DNA from: Verrucomicrobiales bacterium | Lineage (GTDB): Bacteria > Verrucomicrobiota > Verrucomicrobiia > Verrucomicrobiales > DEV007 | NCBI GenBank assembly: GCA_018058245.1 | Contig: JAGPCC010000005.1 | Coordinates: 1 to 52,264, forward strand | DNA length: 52,264 nucleotides | Direction of reading: 5' to 3' | Part shown: positions 6,968 to 16,907 of the stretch, in pieces | Position numbering within the stretch: position 1 is the first letter of the stretch | How the letters are laid out: each line of letters opens with the position of its first letter | Translations under genes and position numbers: made by a program | Notes under the pieces: generated by a model | What the model was told of the DNA's origin: nothing | The model's database searches: none | Seen by the model: only the letters and a program-made list of their open reading frames with translations

Positions 6968-9918
6968 ACATGCGATTGACACTACTCGCGGGACTCTTTT
7001 TCCCGATGGTCGCGCTGGCGATCAGTCCTGACAATGCACCCACTTCCGATCCCTCGGTTGAGGCAGAATTGGCCTCTTTTGTTGTGCACGAGGAGTTTGA
7101 GGTGAGCCTCTTTGCGGATGAAAAGCTCGACATTGCCAATCCCATCGCGATGCACTGGGATCCCCGTGGCCGACTCTGGGTACTCTGCACGCTTGCCTAC
7201 GCGCAGATGTCTCCGGGGCAGCGGGCAGATGACAAGCTCGTCATCCTCGAAGATACGGACGGAGACGGACGGGCGGATCACTCGACGGTTTTTGCCGACG
7301 GCTTGGAAATGCCGACCGGATTTGCCCTTGGTCACGGTGGTGCTTGGGTCGCCGAAGGAACGGATCTGATCCATCTCCGAGACACCGATGGTGATGACCG
7401 TTCCGATCAAAAACGTGTCATTTTATCCGGATTCGGAACGGGGGACACACATCAGAATATCAGCAATCTGATCTTCGATGCGGGAGGGTTTCTCTACTTT
7501 AGTCAGGGCCTGCATTGTTTTTCGCAAGTCGAGACTCCCTGGGGAATGGCGCGAGGGGACACGGCTGGTTTCTGGCGGTTGGATCCACGCATCACCCGTC
7601 TCGCGCCCTTCGGGTTTCCCTCCATGGTGAGTCAGAATCCCTGCGGCATCGCGGTGGACCGCTGGGGTGCGATTTTTGTAAAGAGCAATGGTCCCCATCT
7701 CTGTTTTGCGACACCGGGTCTCATCCCGACGACTCATCCGGCTGAACTCATGGAGTTCGCGATGGTCGGCCAGACTCCGGGAAAAAGCATGGGCGGCGAA
7801 ATCGTGGAGTCGGCTCACTTTCCGGACTGGATTCAGAATCATGCGATCATCGCCGGGTATTTTGCCCGCGAAGTCTCGGCGATCCCGCTGGTCGCAGACG
7901 GGGCCGGTTTTGCCGCCTCGGCTCCCGTGCGGCTGATCTACGGCGGACACGAGAGTTTTCGTCCGGTCGATGTTCGGAAAGGGCCGGACGGTGCGATCTA
8001 CCTCGCGGATTGGTTTAATCCGGTGATCAATCACTATCAAGTCTCCCTGCGTCATCCTGATCGGGATTATTCCCATGGCAGGATCTGGCGCATCTCGGCA
8101 AAAGGGCGACCCGCTCTCGCGCGACCGAAGTTGGAAACGATGGACCTGTCCGGGCAAATCGAGCAGTTGCGTTCGTCGGAGCCGTGGCCACGCGAGCAAG
8201 CTCGGCGGATGCTCACCGATTCAGCTACTCCAGAAGTGGTAGCGAGCCAGCTCTCTCCTTGGGTTTCCGCTCTGGGAGCGGACGAGTACCAGCCCCTCAT
8301 CGAGGCGGCCGGAGTGCTCGAATCCCTCGACCGGATCACCCCGGAGCTATTGGACTTGCTTCAAGCATCGGGAGAACCACGCGTGCGTGCGGTCGCGGCC
8401 CGTCTCCTTGCACGATCCACGAAACCGCAGCCAGGTTCCGAGGATCGCTTGCGGCAATTACTCGCCGACTCCCATCCCCGTCCTCGCCTCGAGGCGGTCG
8501 TTGCCTGTGCGGCCCGGCCCGGAGCAGATTCACTAAAATTGGCTCTCACGGCGCTCGATGCTGGGCCGGACCGCTTTGTGGAGTATTCCCTGAGCCAAAC
8601 GGTTTTTGCCCTGCAGGATGACTGGCTCCCAGCACTGCGCGAAGGCCGTATGACATTTGAAAAATCAGTTCATCTCGCGTTTGTCCTCGAGCAGATGGAT
8701 GGCCCGGAATCAGCAGAATTGGCGAGAAATGCGCTGACAGGAAATCTCGCACCAGAGGACAGGTCCCGACTTCTCCATGTTCTCGCGAAGCGGGGCGGAC
8801 CGGAAGATGCCAGTCGGATTTTTACGGAAGCAGTGGAGACAAAAGATCTCCGTTTGCTCGACGCCCTCGGGGAGGCGGCGGCACGGGGAGTGCGACCGAA
8901 AGTTCCCGTGGAAGATTCGCTGAAAGCTCTCTTTGCTTCGGATCAGGAAAATCTCCGAGTCGCGGCAGTGCGTCTCGCCGGCCTTTGGAAGGTCGCTCCG
9001 TTGGCCCCGGAAGTGCAGGCCTTTGCGGTCGATTCCTCCGCTCCGGCGGCACTCCGATCCGGGGCGATGGTGGCGCTACCCTTGCTGATGGGGGACGCGG
9101 CGGTGTCGGTTCTGAACCCTATCGTTGCGAACGGAGGAACGGCTACAGAACTCCGCCGCGCTGCTCTCGCCGCGCTCAACAAGGTGAATCCGCCCAGCGC
9201 GGCAAAGGCCATCATGTCCCTCCTGACCGCGAAAGCGGGGGAGTCGGCTGCTTTTGAACTCTTGCCTTCATTGCTGGAAGGAAACGGGGGAGCTGCTGCG
9301 TTAGCGGTCGAACTCGAATCGGTCGGTGCTCTCGAATCGGTCACCGCACAGAAAATTCTCGACGCAATGAATCGCCTCGGTCGCACCGATGCCGCCCTGA
9401 CCCCTTTGCTGAACCGTGCCGTCGGGCGGCAAACCGGTGCGCCGGAGTATGATGCCGCCCGCGTTGCCCGTCTCGTCGCGGAGGTGCGGGCGGGCCACGG
9501 CGATGTGAAAAAAGGGGCGGAAGTATTTCACCTCGCGCAACTCGCCTGCATGGCCTGTCATCGTGTCGGGGACGAGGGTGGAGTGATCGGTCCGTCGCTG
9601 AACGGCGTCGGTGCCGGGATGCCGCTCGATCAGATCGTAGAATCCATCCTCTGGCCTGACCGCCAGATCAAGGAAGGATTCCAGGCGGTTGCTTTCACCA
9701 CAACGGCGGGAGCGTCGATCACGGGATACATTGAGCGCGAGGGAGATGACATCGTATGGTATCGCAGCACGGCGACGCCGTGGACGGTTCCCTTGTCGAA
9801 AAAGGATATCGCCACTCGTGAGATGATTCCTACACTGATGCCCGCAGGTCTTACGGCGAGCTTGAGCGAAGAGCAATTGCGTGATCTGGTGGCTTATCTC
9901 GCTTCGTTGAAAGGGTAA
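6964..9918 (+). CDS. PVC-type heme-binding propeller/HEAT protein (CxxCH)
   Basis: A 984-residue exported protein. It begins with a signal peptide (residues 1-19). An NHL/Gdh-like six-bladed propeller (about 35-380) follows, with EDTDGDGRAD, GTDLIHLRDTDGDDRSDQ and WFNPVINHYQVSLRHPDRD. A region of alpha-helical HEAT-like repeats (about 390-830) comes next. A c-type cytochrome domain closes the protein, with the heme site CMACH at residues 862-866 and a late ATREMIPTLMPAGL segment carrying a probable axial Met. PVC genomes hold many such genes, thought to oxidise sugars or other substrates with electrons passed to the heme; the substrate here is unknown. The first ATG overlaps the SGNH stop; a second ATG lies at 6970. 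Confidence 0.93.
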   Translation: MNMRLTLLAGLFFPMVALAISPDNAPTSDPSVEAELASFVVHEEFEVSLFADEKLDIANPIAMHWDPRGRLWVLCTLAYAQMSPGQRADDKLVILEDTDGDGRADHSTVFADGLEMPTGFALGHGGAWVAEGTDLIHLRDTDGDDRSDQKRVILSGFGTGDTHQNISNLIFDAGGFLYFSQGLHCFSQVETPWGMARGDTAGFWRLDPRITRLAPFGFPSMVSQNPCGIAVDRWGAIFVKSNGPHLCFATPGLIPTTHPAELMEFAMVGQTPGKSMGGEIVESAHFPDWIQNHAIIAGYFAREVSAIPLVADGAGFAASAPVRLIYGGHESFRPVDVRKGPDGAIYLADWFNPVINHYQVSLRHPDRDYSHGRIWRISAKGRPALARPKLETMDLSGQIEQLRSSEPWPREQARRMLTDSATPEVVASQLSPWVSALGADEYQPLIEAAGVLESLDRITPELLDLLQASGEPRVRAVAARLLARSTKPQPGSEDRLRQLLADSHPRPRLEAVVACAARPGADSLKLALTALDAGPDRFVEYSLSQTVFALQDDWLPALREGRMTFEKSVHLAFVLEQMDGPESAELARNALTGNLAPEDRSRLLHVLAKRGGPEDASRIFTEAVETKDLRLLDALGEAAARGVRPKVPVEDSLKALFASDQENLRVAAVRLAGLWKVAPLAPEVQAFAVDSSAPAALRSGAMVALPLLMGDAAVSVLNPIVANGGTATELRRAALAALNKVNPPSAAKAIMSLLTAKAGESAAFELLPSLLEGNGGAAALAVELESVGALESVTAQKILDAMNRLGRTDAALTPLLNRAVGRQTGAPEYDAARVARLVAEVRAGHGDVKKGAEVFHLAQLACMACHRVGDEGGVIGPSLNGVGAGMPLDQIVESILWPDRQIKEGFQAVAFTTTAGASITGYIEREGDDIVWYRSTATPWTVPLSKKDIATREMIPTLMPAGLTASLSEEQLRDLVAYLASLKG

Positions 9919-9958
9919 CGGGCTCAACAATCTGGCCTCCCACCGAGCAGCGCGGCGA

Positions 9959-10486
9959 TTATGCCGTCCGGCGGAAGAGCGCGGTGAGGATCATGCCCGC
10001 TCCACCGATGATGAAGAGACAGGGAAACCAGAGTGTGTAGAGAGCGGCTTTGGAGTCCTTTTTCAAAACCGCTCTTTCCGGTGCATCGGGATCCACAAAG
10101 CAGGTCGTCTCTGTGCCGACGGCGTAGTCTTCGATGTATTCTTTCAACTTGCGCGGGTCACTGACCTCCGTGGGGAGACGCTTGACTCGTGAACCGGTGT
10201 AGGGCAGACGATTGAAATCAAAGGCGTAGACGACCTCGAAGACATACTTGGGTAACCCACGCTGGTTGAGTTCTTTGTCATCTACGGTCATGGAGACGAT
10301 GCGGCAGGGAGTCTCGATCCAGTGATCCATGGCCGCCGCGCGAAGGTAGGAGTGCCAGAGATACTCGACGAAGATGGAACCGATTCCGATAAGAAAAAGG
10401 CCCATGAGCGACTTCCAGATTCGCGACGGGATCTGAGAAGGGACAGGTCGTTTGGTTTCGGGGGAAGAAGGAGATGTGTTTTTCAC
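9959..10486 (-). CDS. DUF3592 domain membrane protein
   Basis: About 175 residues with two membrane segments, one near the N-terminus (SLMGLFLIGIGSIFVEYLW) and one at the end (LWFPCLFIIGGAGMILTALF). Between them is a soluble DUF3592 domain: ETPCRIVSMTVDD, YVFEVVYAFDFN and VDPDAPERAVLKK. The start is uncertain. An ATG at 10522 would overlap the divergent yqeY-like ATG by two bases; GTG 10486 leaves a shared promoter gap and begins close to the conserved part, so it is preferred. No Shine-Dalgarno sequence supports either. The open frame continues to 10705 but that part is antisense to the next gene. Function unknown. Confidence 0.75.
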   Translation of the reverse strand: MKNTSPSSPETKRPVPSQIPSRIWKSLMGLFLIGIGSIFVEYLWHSYLRAAAMDHWIETPCRIVSMTVDDKELNQRGLPKYVFEVVYAFDFNRLPYTGSRVKRLPTEVSDPRKLKEYIEDYAVGTETTCFVDPDAPERAVLKKDSKAALYTLWFPCLFIIGGAGMILTALFRRTA

Positions 10487-10520
10487 GTCGCAGAATGGTT
10501 GAACATGCGTAGCGTAGCGC

Positions 10521-10976
10521 ATGAGCGAATTATCCCAACAGATTACGGAAGACATGAAAACAGCGATGCGTGCAAAAGACACTCTCGCGCTCAGTACGAT
10601 TCGGATGCTCAAATCAGCGATCAAGAACGCCGCCATTGAAAAAGGCGGTGCCGGCGGGGAACTTGATGACACTGAAATCATCACCGTGATCCGCAAAGAG
10701 GTCAAAAAACGGCAAGATGCTATCGAACTTTACAAAACTGGGGGGCGCGAGGAACTCGCCGAGCAGGAGGCCACAGAGATGGCGGTGCTGAATGGATATC
10801 TCCCCGAGCCTCTCAGCGAAGAGGACTTGGCGAAGATCATCGACGCAGCGATCGCCGAAGTGGGGGCCACTTCGCGGAAAGAAATGGGTCAAGTCATGAA
10901 GCTGGTGCAGGAGCGCACTGGTGGACGCGCAGACGGGAAAACCCTCTCGCAGGCGATCATCGCTAAACTTTCCTGA
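10521..10976 (+). CDS. GatB/YqeY domain-containing protein
   Basis: A 151-residue YqeY-like protein, entirely the helical GatB_Yqey domain: MKTAMRAKDTLALSTIRMLK at the start, then KRQDAIELYKTGGREELAEQ and MAVLNGYLPEPLSEEDL, ending with GRADGKTLSQAIIAKLS. The domain is shared with GatB, where it contacts tRNA; stand-alone members are often near rpsU or dnaG, but neither is present. It is followed 28 bases downstream by ispD, so the two probably share a transcript. Length matches the family. The precise cellular role is unknown. Confidence 0.95.
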   Translation: MSELSQQITEDMKTAMRAKDTLALSTIRMLKSAIKNAAIEKGGAGGELDDTEIITVIRKEVKKRQDAIELYKTGGREELAEQEATEMAVLNGYLPEPLSEEDLAKIIDAAIAEVGATSRKEMGQVMKLVQERTGGRADGKTLSQAIIAKLS

Positions 10977-11004
10977 GGCCCCACCCCGTTTGACTATCAC
11001 CTGG

Positions 11005-11700
11005 ATGAAAGTCTCGGCGATCATCGTTGCGGCGGGGAGCAGTCGCCGGATGGGTTTTGATAAACTCTCGGCGGATCTCTGCGGCGAGAGTGTCCTGACC
11101 CGATCGATCCTTGCTTTTCAAGCATGTCCTGACGTGGCAGAGATTCGAGTCGTGGTTTCCCCGGAGAAATTTGAGGAAGTGAAAAGCGCGGTGTCTCGGC
11201 TTGGTATCTCCAAATTTGTCGAAGTGCTGGCTGGCGGAACGGAACGTCACCTTTCCGTTTGTGCGGGCTTGGAAAAAATCGTCGGCGAGAGTGATCTCGT
11301 AGCGGTTCACGACGGAGCTCGTCCTCTCGTGTCAGCGGACGCGATCAGTCGTTGCGCTACAGTGGCTGCGGTATCGGGAGCGGCTGCGCTCGCACGTCGG
11401 GTCGTAGATACTCTGAAACGCAGCAATGCGGAGGGTGAAGTCACCGGAGCGGTTTCTCGGGACGATCTCTGGGCGATGGAAACACCGCAGATCTTTTCTG
11501 TTTTGTTGCTGCGCGAGGCCTACGCAGCCGTCTTGCAGCGCGGGGAAGTGGTGACTGACGAGGTATCCGCAGTCACTGGCATCGGTCACTCCGTGAGGCT
11601 CGTGGAAAACACTGAGCCGAATTTGAAAATCACGGTTCCGGGAGACCTTCTCATCGCCGAAGCGTTTTTGCGGCGGAAGGTGACAGAAAACCGTCCGTGA
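11005..11700 (+). CDS. ispD: 2-C-methyl-D-erythritol 4-phosphate cytidylyltransferase
   Basis: A 231-residue IspD, the third step of the MEP isoprenoid pathway (MEP + CTP to CDP-ME). The nucleotide-binding loop is SAIIVAAGSSRRMGFDKL (residues 4-21), followed by LAGGTERHLSVCAGL, VAVHDGARPLVSADAI, AMETPQIFSVLLLREAYAAV, VTDEVSAV and the late NLKITVPGDLLIAEAFL. ATG 11005 is chosen because the conserved strand begins at residue 4; the in-frame extension from 10921 runs inside the yqeY gene. ispF is not adjacent. The cytosolic enzyme supplies precursors for quinones and undecaprenyl phosphate. Confidence 0.95.
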   Translation: MKVSAIIVAAGSSRRMGFDKLSADLCGESVLTRSILAFQACPDVAEIRVVVSPEKFEEVKSAVSRLGISKFVEVLAGGTERHLSVCAGLEKIVGESDLVAVHDGARPLVSADAISRCATVAAVSGAAALARRVVDTLKRSNAEGEVTGAVSRDDLWAMETPQIFSVLLLREAYAAVLQRGEVVTDEVSAVTGIGHSVRLVENTEPNLKITVPGDLLIAEAFLRRKVTENRP

Positions 11701-11764
11701 TCGCGCCCTCTTCTCGGCGAGATCCGGATTCCGAAAGAACGTACTTTGAGATAGGATTTCCGGT

Positions 11765-14700
11765 ATGAAGACCACTGTCCTCATCGGGATCGTGGCGATA
11801 TCCCTGAGTTATTTCCAGTCGGGCACCAGGGCGGAATCGTCGTCGATTCGTTTCAATCGGGATGTTCGTCCCATTCTCGCAGACAAATGTTTTGCCTGCC
11901 ATGGGCCAGATGAGGCTGGACGGAAGGCGGACCTGCGTCTCGACCTACGGGACGCGGCGGTGGCGGACCGGGAAGGTAGTTTGCGAGCGATTGTGCCGGG
12001 TTTGCCCGACGAAAGTGACATTATCCATCGGATCCTCACTTCGGATGCAGAGGATCGGATGCCGCCTCATGATTCCGGGAAAACGCTGACCGAGAGGGAA
12101 ATTGAAATTTTAAAAACGTGGATAACGGACGGAGCCAAGTGGGAGGGGCATTGGTCCCTCCTCGCACCGAAGCGCCCGACCCTACCCGAAAGCGGACAAA
12201 ATCCGATCGATGCGCTGATTCTTTCACGGTTGAAAGAGGAGGGGCTCTCTCCGTCGGTTCCTGCGAATCGTGAGACGCTCCTCCGCCGGGTCTCCCTCGA
12301 TCTGACCGGACTTCCGCCCACCCTGGAGGAAATCGACGCCTTTTTGGCTGACAAATCTCCCGAGGCGTGGCGCACCGTGGTGGATCGATTGTTTCGGTCC
12401 TCGCGATTTGGCGAGCAAATGGCAGTTGCCTGGCTCGACGCCGCCCGGTATGCCGACACTCACGGATATTTCAGCGATCAAGAACGCACCATGTGGCCGT
12501 GGCGGGATTGGGTGATTGCCGCCTACAATCGCAACCTGCCTTTTGATCAGTTTACGATCGAGCAACTCGCGGGAGATTTGCTTCCGAACGCCACGCTCGA
12601 TCAGAAAATCGCCACCGGATTTCATCGGAATCACACCATCAACAACGAGACAGGTATTATCGAAGAAGAGTTTCGGATCGAGTATGTCGCCGATCGGGTG
12701 AAAACGACTGCATCGGTCTGGCTGGGGCTTTCGCTGGAGTGTGCCCGCTGTCATGATCATAAATTCGACCCCATCAGCCAGCGCGACTACTACCGATTTT
12801 TCGCCTTTTTTAACAACGTTCCGGAACGCGGACTCGATGGCAGCCATGGCAACGCCGCGCCTTTCCTGCAGGTGCCGCCGTCCGTCGTGGAGAAGGCTCG
12901 TGAGGCCGATCTCCAACGGCAGCGTGCAGAAGCCGAGACCGCCTTCCAATCCGTCGCTCCCGAGTTGGCGGCGGCTCAGGCCGTGTGGGAAAAGAGCGTG
13001 ACGATGAGTCCGCCCTCCGCTGCGGTGCTTCACGCTCTCAAGGCTGCGTTTTCCCTGGAGGGAACTAACGAGAACGACGGCAACTTGACAGGGTCTGTTC
13101 GACGGCTCAACCCTGTTCCGTCGCCCGGCTTGATCGGCGAAGCGGTGGAGTTGAAGGGCGGCGCCAGCATCGAGATCGATGGATACGACGATCTCTTCGA
13201 CCGGGACACTCCTTTTTCCTTCGGGTTGTGGATCATCCCGAAAGGGGAGGGAACGATTTTTTCGAAAATCGACGACGCCAATGGCCTGCGCGGACTCGAT
13301 TTGCAGATCCGCAAAGGCAAGGCCGTCGTACAACTCGCACATCGCTGGAATGACAATGCGATCCAGGTCGCCACGGAGAAACTGATATCCTCTCACGGAT
13401 GGCGACATTTCCTCGTCACCTGGGATGGATCGGGAAAGGCGAGCGGACTGAAACTTTTTGTTGATGGCAATCTCCAGACGCTTGCCGTGAATGTGGATCA
13501 TCTTACGGAGTCAATTCGGATACCCCAGCCAATTCGACTCGGACGTCGGCAGGCCAGCGCATCTCTCGATTGCCAGATCGATGAGGTGCAGCTCTTTGAT
13601 CGGGCGCTGACAGAAGTGGAGGTGGAAAGTTTGTTCTCCCGCCAACTTTTGAACAGTGTTGCCGCTGCCTCGCCCGAGAGCCGAACGTCGCCCGAGGCAG
13701 AAAAACTTCGTGATTTTTACCTGAGCCACCACGCTTCGGAGAGCCTTCGTCTCGCCTGGGCGAAGGTTTCCAGATTGAGGTTGGAGGCGAATAGGCTAAC
13801 AAACTCTCATATCAATGTGATGGTCATGGAAGAAGCCGCGAAAGCCCGCGAGACCCATCTCCTCCTGCGTGGGCAGTACGATCAGCCGGGTGATCTGGTC
13901 ACTCCCGGGGTTCCCGCGTCGCTTCCCGATTTGCCTAGCGGTGTTTCGCCGGATCGACTAGGCCTCGCAAAGTGGCTCGTCTCGCCCGAGAATCCTCTCA
14001 CCGCCCGTGTCGTCGTGAATCGACTTTGGCAGCAACTTTTCGGACGGGGCCTCGTGGCAACACCGGAAGACTTTGGTCTCCAGGGTGAGTGGCCTTCTCA
14101 TCCTGAATTGCTCGATTGGCTCGCGGTGGAGTTCCGGGAAAGTGGATGGGATCTCCAACATCTCCTCCGTCAGATCGTCCTTTCCGATACCTATCAACAG
14201 TCATCGGACTCGACTCCGGCGGCTCACTTGCGTGACCCGGACAATAACCTCCTCGCCCGCGGTCCTCGATTTCGACTCGCCGCAGAACAGATCCGCGACC
14301 AGGCACTGGCGGTGAGCGGCCTCCTCGTGGATCGCATCGGTGGCCCCAGTGTGAAACCTTGGCAACCCGAGGGATTGTGGAAAGCCGTGGCCTATGATGG
14401 AGAGGTCGAATACCAGCCCGACACGGGTGACGGTCTCTACCGGCGCAGCCTCTACACTTATTGGAAACGGCAATCGCCACCGCCGAACCTGCTCGCCTTT
14501 GATGCGTCAGCTCGCGAGACGTGCATCATCCATCGATCCCAGACGAATACGCCGCTGCAAGCACTTGTTTTGATGAACGATCCGACTCTGATCGAAGCGG
14601 CCCGCCATCTCGCGGGACGAGCCATCAAAGCCGGAGGAGGAGATCCCGCCGCACGATTGCGACAGGCCTTCCGCCTCGCGACCTCTCGCGAGCCATCTGT

Positions 14701-14896
14701 TTCGGAGACAAAAACGCTGCTGAACTTGGAAGCCCAGCAGCAGGCCGCCTTCGAGAGTTTTCCCGGCGAGGCGGAGAAACTCCTCACGGTGGGCAGCTCC
14801 CCTCCGGACCGGTCCCTCGATCCGTTGGAACTCGCCACGTGGACTACGATCACAAACGTTATTTTGAGCCTCGACGAAACGATCACCAAACGATGA
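11765..14896 (+). CDS. PSD1 cytochrome c domain protein (DUF1549/DUF1553) with LamG-like insert
   Basis: A 1043-residue exported protein. It starts with a signal peptide (about residues 1-22). A planctomycete cytochrome C domain has its heme site CFACH at 42-46 followed by [22 protein letters not shown]1549 carries [36 protein letters not shown] and a second CARCH at 326-330. A LamG/concanavalin-like segment (about 440-620) has [14 protein letters not shown] and [14 protein letters not shown]1553 closes the protein, with [20 protein letters not shown] and [14 protein letters not shown]. The family is abundant in PVC bacteria and tied to polysaccharide use; electron transfer by the heme is inferred. 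Its stop overlaps the DUF1501 start by four bases. Confidence 0.94.
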   Translation: MKTTVLIGIVAISLSYFQSGTRAESSSIRFNRDVRPILADKCFACHGPDEAGRKADLRLDLRDAAVADREGSLRAIVPGLPDESDIIHRILTSDAEDRMPPHDSGKTLTEREIEILKTWITDGAKWEGHWSLLAPKRPTLPESGQNPIDALILSRLKEEGLSPSVPANRETLLRRVSLDLTGLPPTLEEIDAFLADKSPEAWRTVVDRLFRSSRFGEQMAVAWLDAARYADTHGYFSDQERTMWPWRDWVIAAYNRNLPFDQFTIEQLAGDLLPNATLDQKIATGFHRNHTINNETGIIEEEFRIEYVADRVKTTASVWLGLSLECARCHDHKFDPISQRDYYRFFAFFNNVPERGLDGSHGNAAPFLQVPPSVVEKAREADLQRQRAEAETAFQSVAPELAAAQAVWEKSVTMSPPSAAVLHALKAAFSLEGTNENDGNLTGSVRRLNPVPSPGLIGEAVELKGGASIEIDGYDDLFDRDTPFSFGLWIIPKGEGTIFSKIDDANGLRGLDLQIRKGKAVVQLAHRWNDNAIQVATEKLISSHGWRHFLVTWDGSGKASGLKLFVDGNLQTLAVNVDHLTESIRIPQPIRLGRRQASASLDCQIDEVQLFDRALTEVEVESLFSRQLLNSVAAASPESRTSPEAEKLRDFYLSHHASESLRLAWAKVSRLRLEANRLTNSHINVMVMEEAAKARETHLLLRGQYDQPGDLVTPGVPASLPDLPSGVSPDRLGLAKWLVSPENPLTARVVVNRLWQQLFGRGLVATPEDFGLQGEWPSHPELLDWLAVEFRESGWDLQHLLRQIVLSDTYQQSSDSTPAAHLRDPDNNLLARGPRFRLAAEQIRDQALAVSGLLVDRIGGPSVKPWQPEGLWKAVAYDGEVEYQPDTGDGLYRRSLYTYWKRQSPPPNLLAFDASARETCIIHRSQTNTPLQALVLMNDPTLIEAARHLAGRAIKAGGGDPAARLRQAFRLATSREPSVSETKTLLNLEAQQQAAFESFPGEAEKLLTVGSSPPDRSLDPLELATWTTITNVILSLDETITKR

Positions 14897-16299
14897 GCCT
14901 TTTTCCCTCACGCCGCAGGTTCCTTTCGAGCAATCTCGGACTCGGTGCCGCTGCCCTCGTTGATCTCCTCGGGCCGACCGAAGCGGCGGCGCAGCTTCCT
15001 CGTATCACCCCCACCGCGAAGCGGGTGATCTACCTGTTCATGCACGGCGGGCCATCCCAAATGGATCTTTTCGATCACAAACCGAGTTTGCAAAGTCAGC
15101 GTGGGAAGGAATTGCCCGATTCGGTTCGGCAAGGGCAGCGTCTCACCGGGATGACCTCGGGGCAAAAATCTCTCCCGATCGCTCCCTCGGTCTTTTCTTT
15201 TTCCCAGCATGGTCAGTCTGGAGCCTGGATTAGTGAACTGATGCCCCACCTCGGCGACGTGGCTGACGAGATTTGTTTTCTCAAGGCCATGCACACCGAA
15301 GCGATCAATCACGATCCAGCGGTTACGCTTCTCCAGACAGGTCATCAGATCCCGGGGCGGCCCAGTTTCGGGTCCTGGCTGAGCTATGGACTGGGCAGTG
15401 AGAACCGGAACCTCCCCGCCTTTGTTGTCCTCCTCTCGAACGGCAGCGCATCCCGACCGGCGGATCCGCTGCATTCCCGGCTCTGGGGCAGTGGATTTCT
15501 TCCAACAAATCATCAGGGTGTCGCTTTTCGTTCTGCGGGGGATCCTGTGCTGTATTTATCCAATCCATCTGGAATCGACAGACCGACACGCCGCCGTATG
15601 CTCGATGCCCTCGCGACTCTGAATCGCACACAATTCGAGCAAAGCGCCGATCCCGAAGTCGATACGCGCATTGCTCAATTCGAAATGGCCGCGCGGATGC
15701 AAGTCTCGGTGCCTGATTTGACCGATTTTTCGAACGAGCCACCATCCACCTTCGATCTCTACGGACCCGATGCAAAACGGCCCGGAACCTTCGCCGCGAA
15801 TTGTCTGCTCGCCCGTCGGATGGCCGAGCGCGATGTCCGATTCATTCAGTTGTATCATCGAGGATGGGATCAACATTCCAATTGTCCCAGCGATCTCCGA
15901 CTCCAGAGTCGGGATGTTGATCAAGCCTGCGCCGCCCTGATCCGGGATCTGAAACAACGAGGTTTGCTCGATGACACGCTCGTCGTCTGGGGCGGAGAAT
16001 TTGGGCGGACCATCTACAGCCAGGGGAAATTAGAGGCAGACAACTACGGGCGGGACCACCATGGCCGATGTTTTACGATGTGGCTTGCCGGAGGAGGTGT
16101 GAAGCCGGGAATCACTTGGGGAGAGACGGATGATTTTTCCTACAGTGTTGCGAGGGATGGAGTCCACGTTCACGATCTCAATGCGACCCTGCTCCATTGC
16201 CTCGGGATCAACCACGAGAGGCTCACCTTTCGACATCAAGGGAGAGACTATAGGCTCACCGATGTTAGCGGAAAACTGGTGAAACCCATCCTCACGTGA
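14893..16299 (+). CDS. DUF1501 domain-containing protein with Tat signal
   Basis: A 468-residue protein whose first ATG lies in the ATGA overlap with the PSD1 gene. The N-terminus [20 protein letters not shown] is a twin-arginine signal. The body follows the DUF1501 family, a relative of the sulfatase/alkaline phosphatase fold: [83 protein letters not shown] and [15 protein letters not shown]. The obligate pairing with PSD1 suggests the two act together in the periplasm; the reaction is unknown. The much longer in-frame ORF from 14521 is antisense-free but overlaps PSD1 and lacks support. Confidence 0.95.
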   Translation: MSLFPSRRRFLSSNLGLGAAALVDLLGPTEAAAQLPRITPTAKRVIYLFMHGGPSQMDLFDHKPSLQSQRGKELPDSVRQGQRLTGMTSGQKSLPIAPSVFSFSQHGQSGAWISELMPHLGDVADEICFLKAMHTEAINHDPAVTLLQTGHQIPGRPSFGSWLSYGLGSENRNLPAFVVLLSNGSASRPADPLHSRLWGSGFLPTNHQGVAFRSAGDPVLYLSNPSGIDRPTRRRMLDALATLNRTQFEQSADPEVDTRIAQFEMAARMQVSVPDLTDFSNEPPSTFDLYGPDAKRPGTFAANCLLARRMAERDVRFIQLYHRGWDQHSNCPSDLRLQSRDVDQACAALIRDLKQRGLLDDTLVVWGGEFGRTIYSQGKLEADNYGRDHHGRCFTMWLAGGGVKPGITWGETDDFSYSVARDGVHVHDLNATLLHCLGINHERLTFRHQGRDYRLTDVSGKLVKPILT

Positions 16300-16368
16300 G
16301 ATTGCTTGCCTCGCAAAAAGCTCCTTGAGAGGGCGGTGCAAATGACGTAAAAATTCCCATCTTTCCCC

Positions 16369-16887
16369 ATGTTCCATTGCTCCGGTACGATTTTTTTGTT
16401 TGTGGTGTGCGGACTTTTGCTCGCAGTCTCACCCGCTCGGGCTGGGGAGCCTGCCGCCGCCAAGATTCCACTAACGTTTGCGGTGAGAACCACGGCCTAC
16501 ACCCATTTGGAGGATGATCACTTGAAATACGGGAACAAATCTGCGTTGGGCACAGAGCTCCAGTACAGCCCGGAGTACCATTCTGTAGCGGCAGACTGGT
16601 CACGTTTTCCATTGGGAACAAAGTTCAAAATTGCAGGGTATGACCGAGTTTTCGTAGTGGACGACTACGGGCAGGCCCTCGTGGGCACCGGCACGATCGA
16701 CGTCTACTTCCAGACCAAGGAAAGGATGAACAATTGGGGCGTTCGGACGGTACAGATCGAAGTACTGGAGTTCGGGAGCTTTCACGAAAGTCGCAAGATC
16801 CTTGCAGAACGTGCCAAAAATTCCTACTGCCTCGCGATGCTCGCGACAATGACCCAAGACGACTGGTACAAGAACTTCCAGCACTGA
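16369..16887 (+). CDS. secreted 3D-domain (double-psi beta-barrel) protein
   Basis: A 172-residue exported protein with a signal peptide ending near ARA (residue 24-25). The body is a 3D domain like that of MltA and Rpf-type peptidoglycan enzymes: VRTTAYTHLEDDHLKYG, HSVAADWSRFPLGTKFKI, VFVVDDYGQALVGTGTIDVY. The Asp residues of VVDDYG and TIDVY are the family's active-site-like residues. It carries an extra C-terminal motif, EFGSFHESRKILAER, which recurs in the paralog at 39629-40432. Whether it cleaves peptidoglycan is not shown; RlpA-like or scaffold roles are possible. It stands alone between a DUF1501 gene and convergent queD. Confidence 0.85.
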   Translation: MFHCSGTIFLFVVCGLLLAVSPARAGEPAAAKIPLTFAVRTTAYTHLEDDHLKYGNKSALGTELQYSPEYHSVAADWSRFPLGTKFKIAGYDRVFVVDDYGQALVGTGTIDVYFQTKERMNNWGVRTVQIEVLEFGSFHESRKILAERAKNSYCLAMLATMTQDDWYKNFQH

Positions 16888-16907
16888 AGGTCGAGGGACT
16901 GCGATGG

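Noticed and set aside
12224..13501. A 425-codon reverse open frame inside the PSD1 gene
   Set aside because: It is antisense to a conserved cytochrome protein and shows no signal, family or start context.
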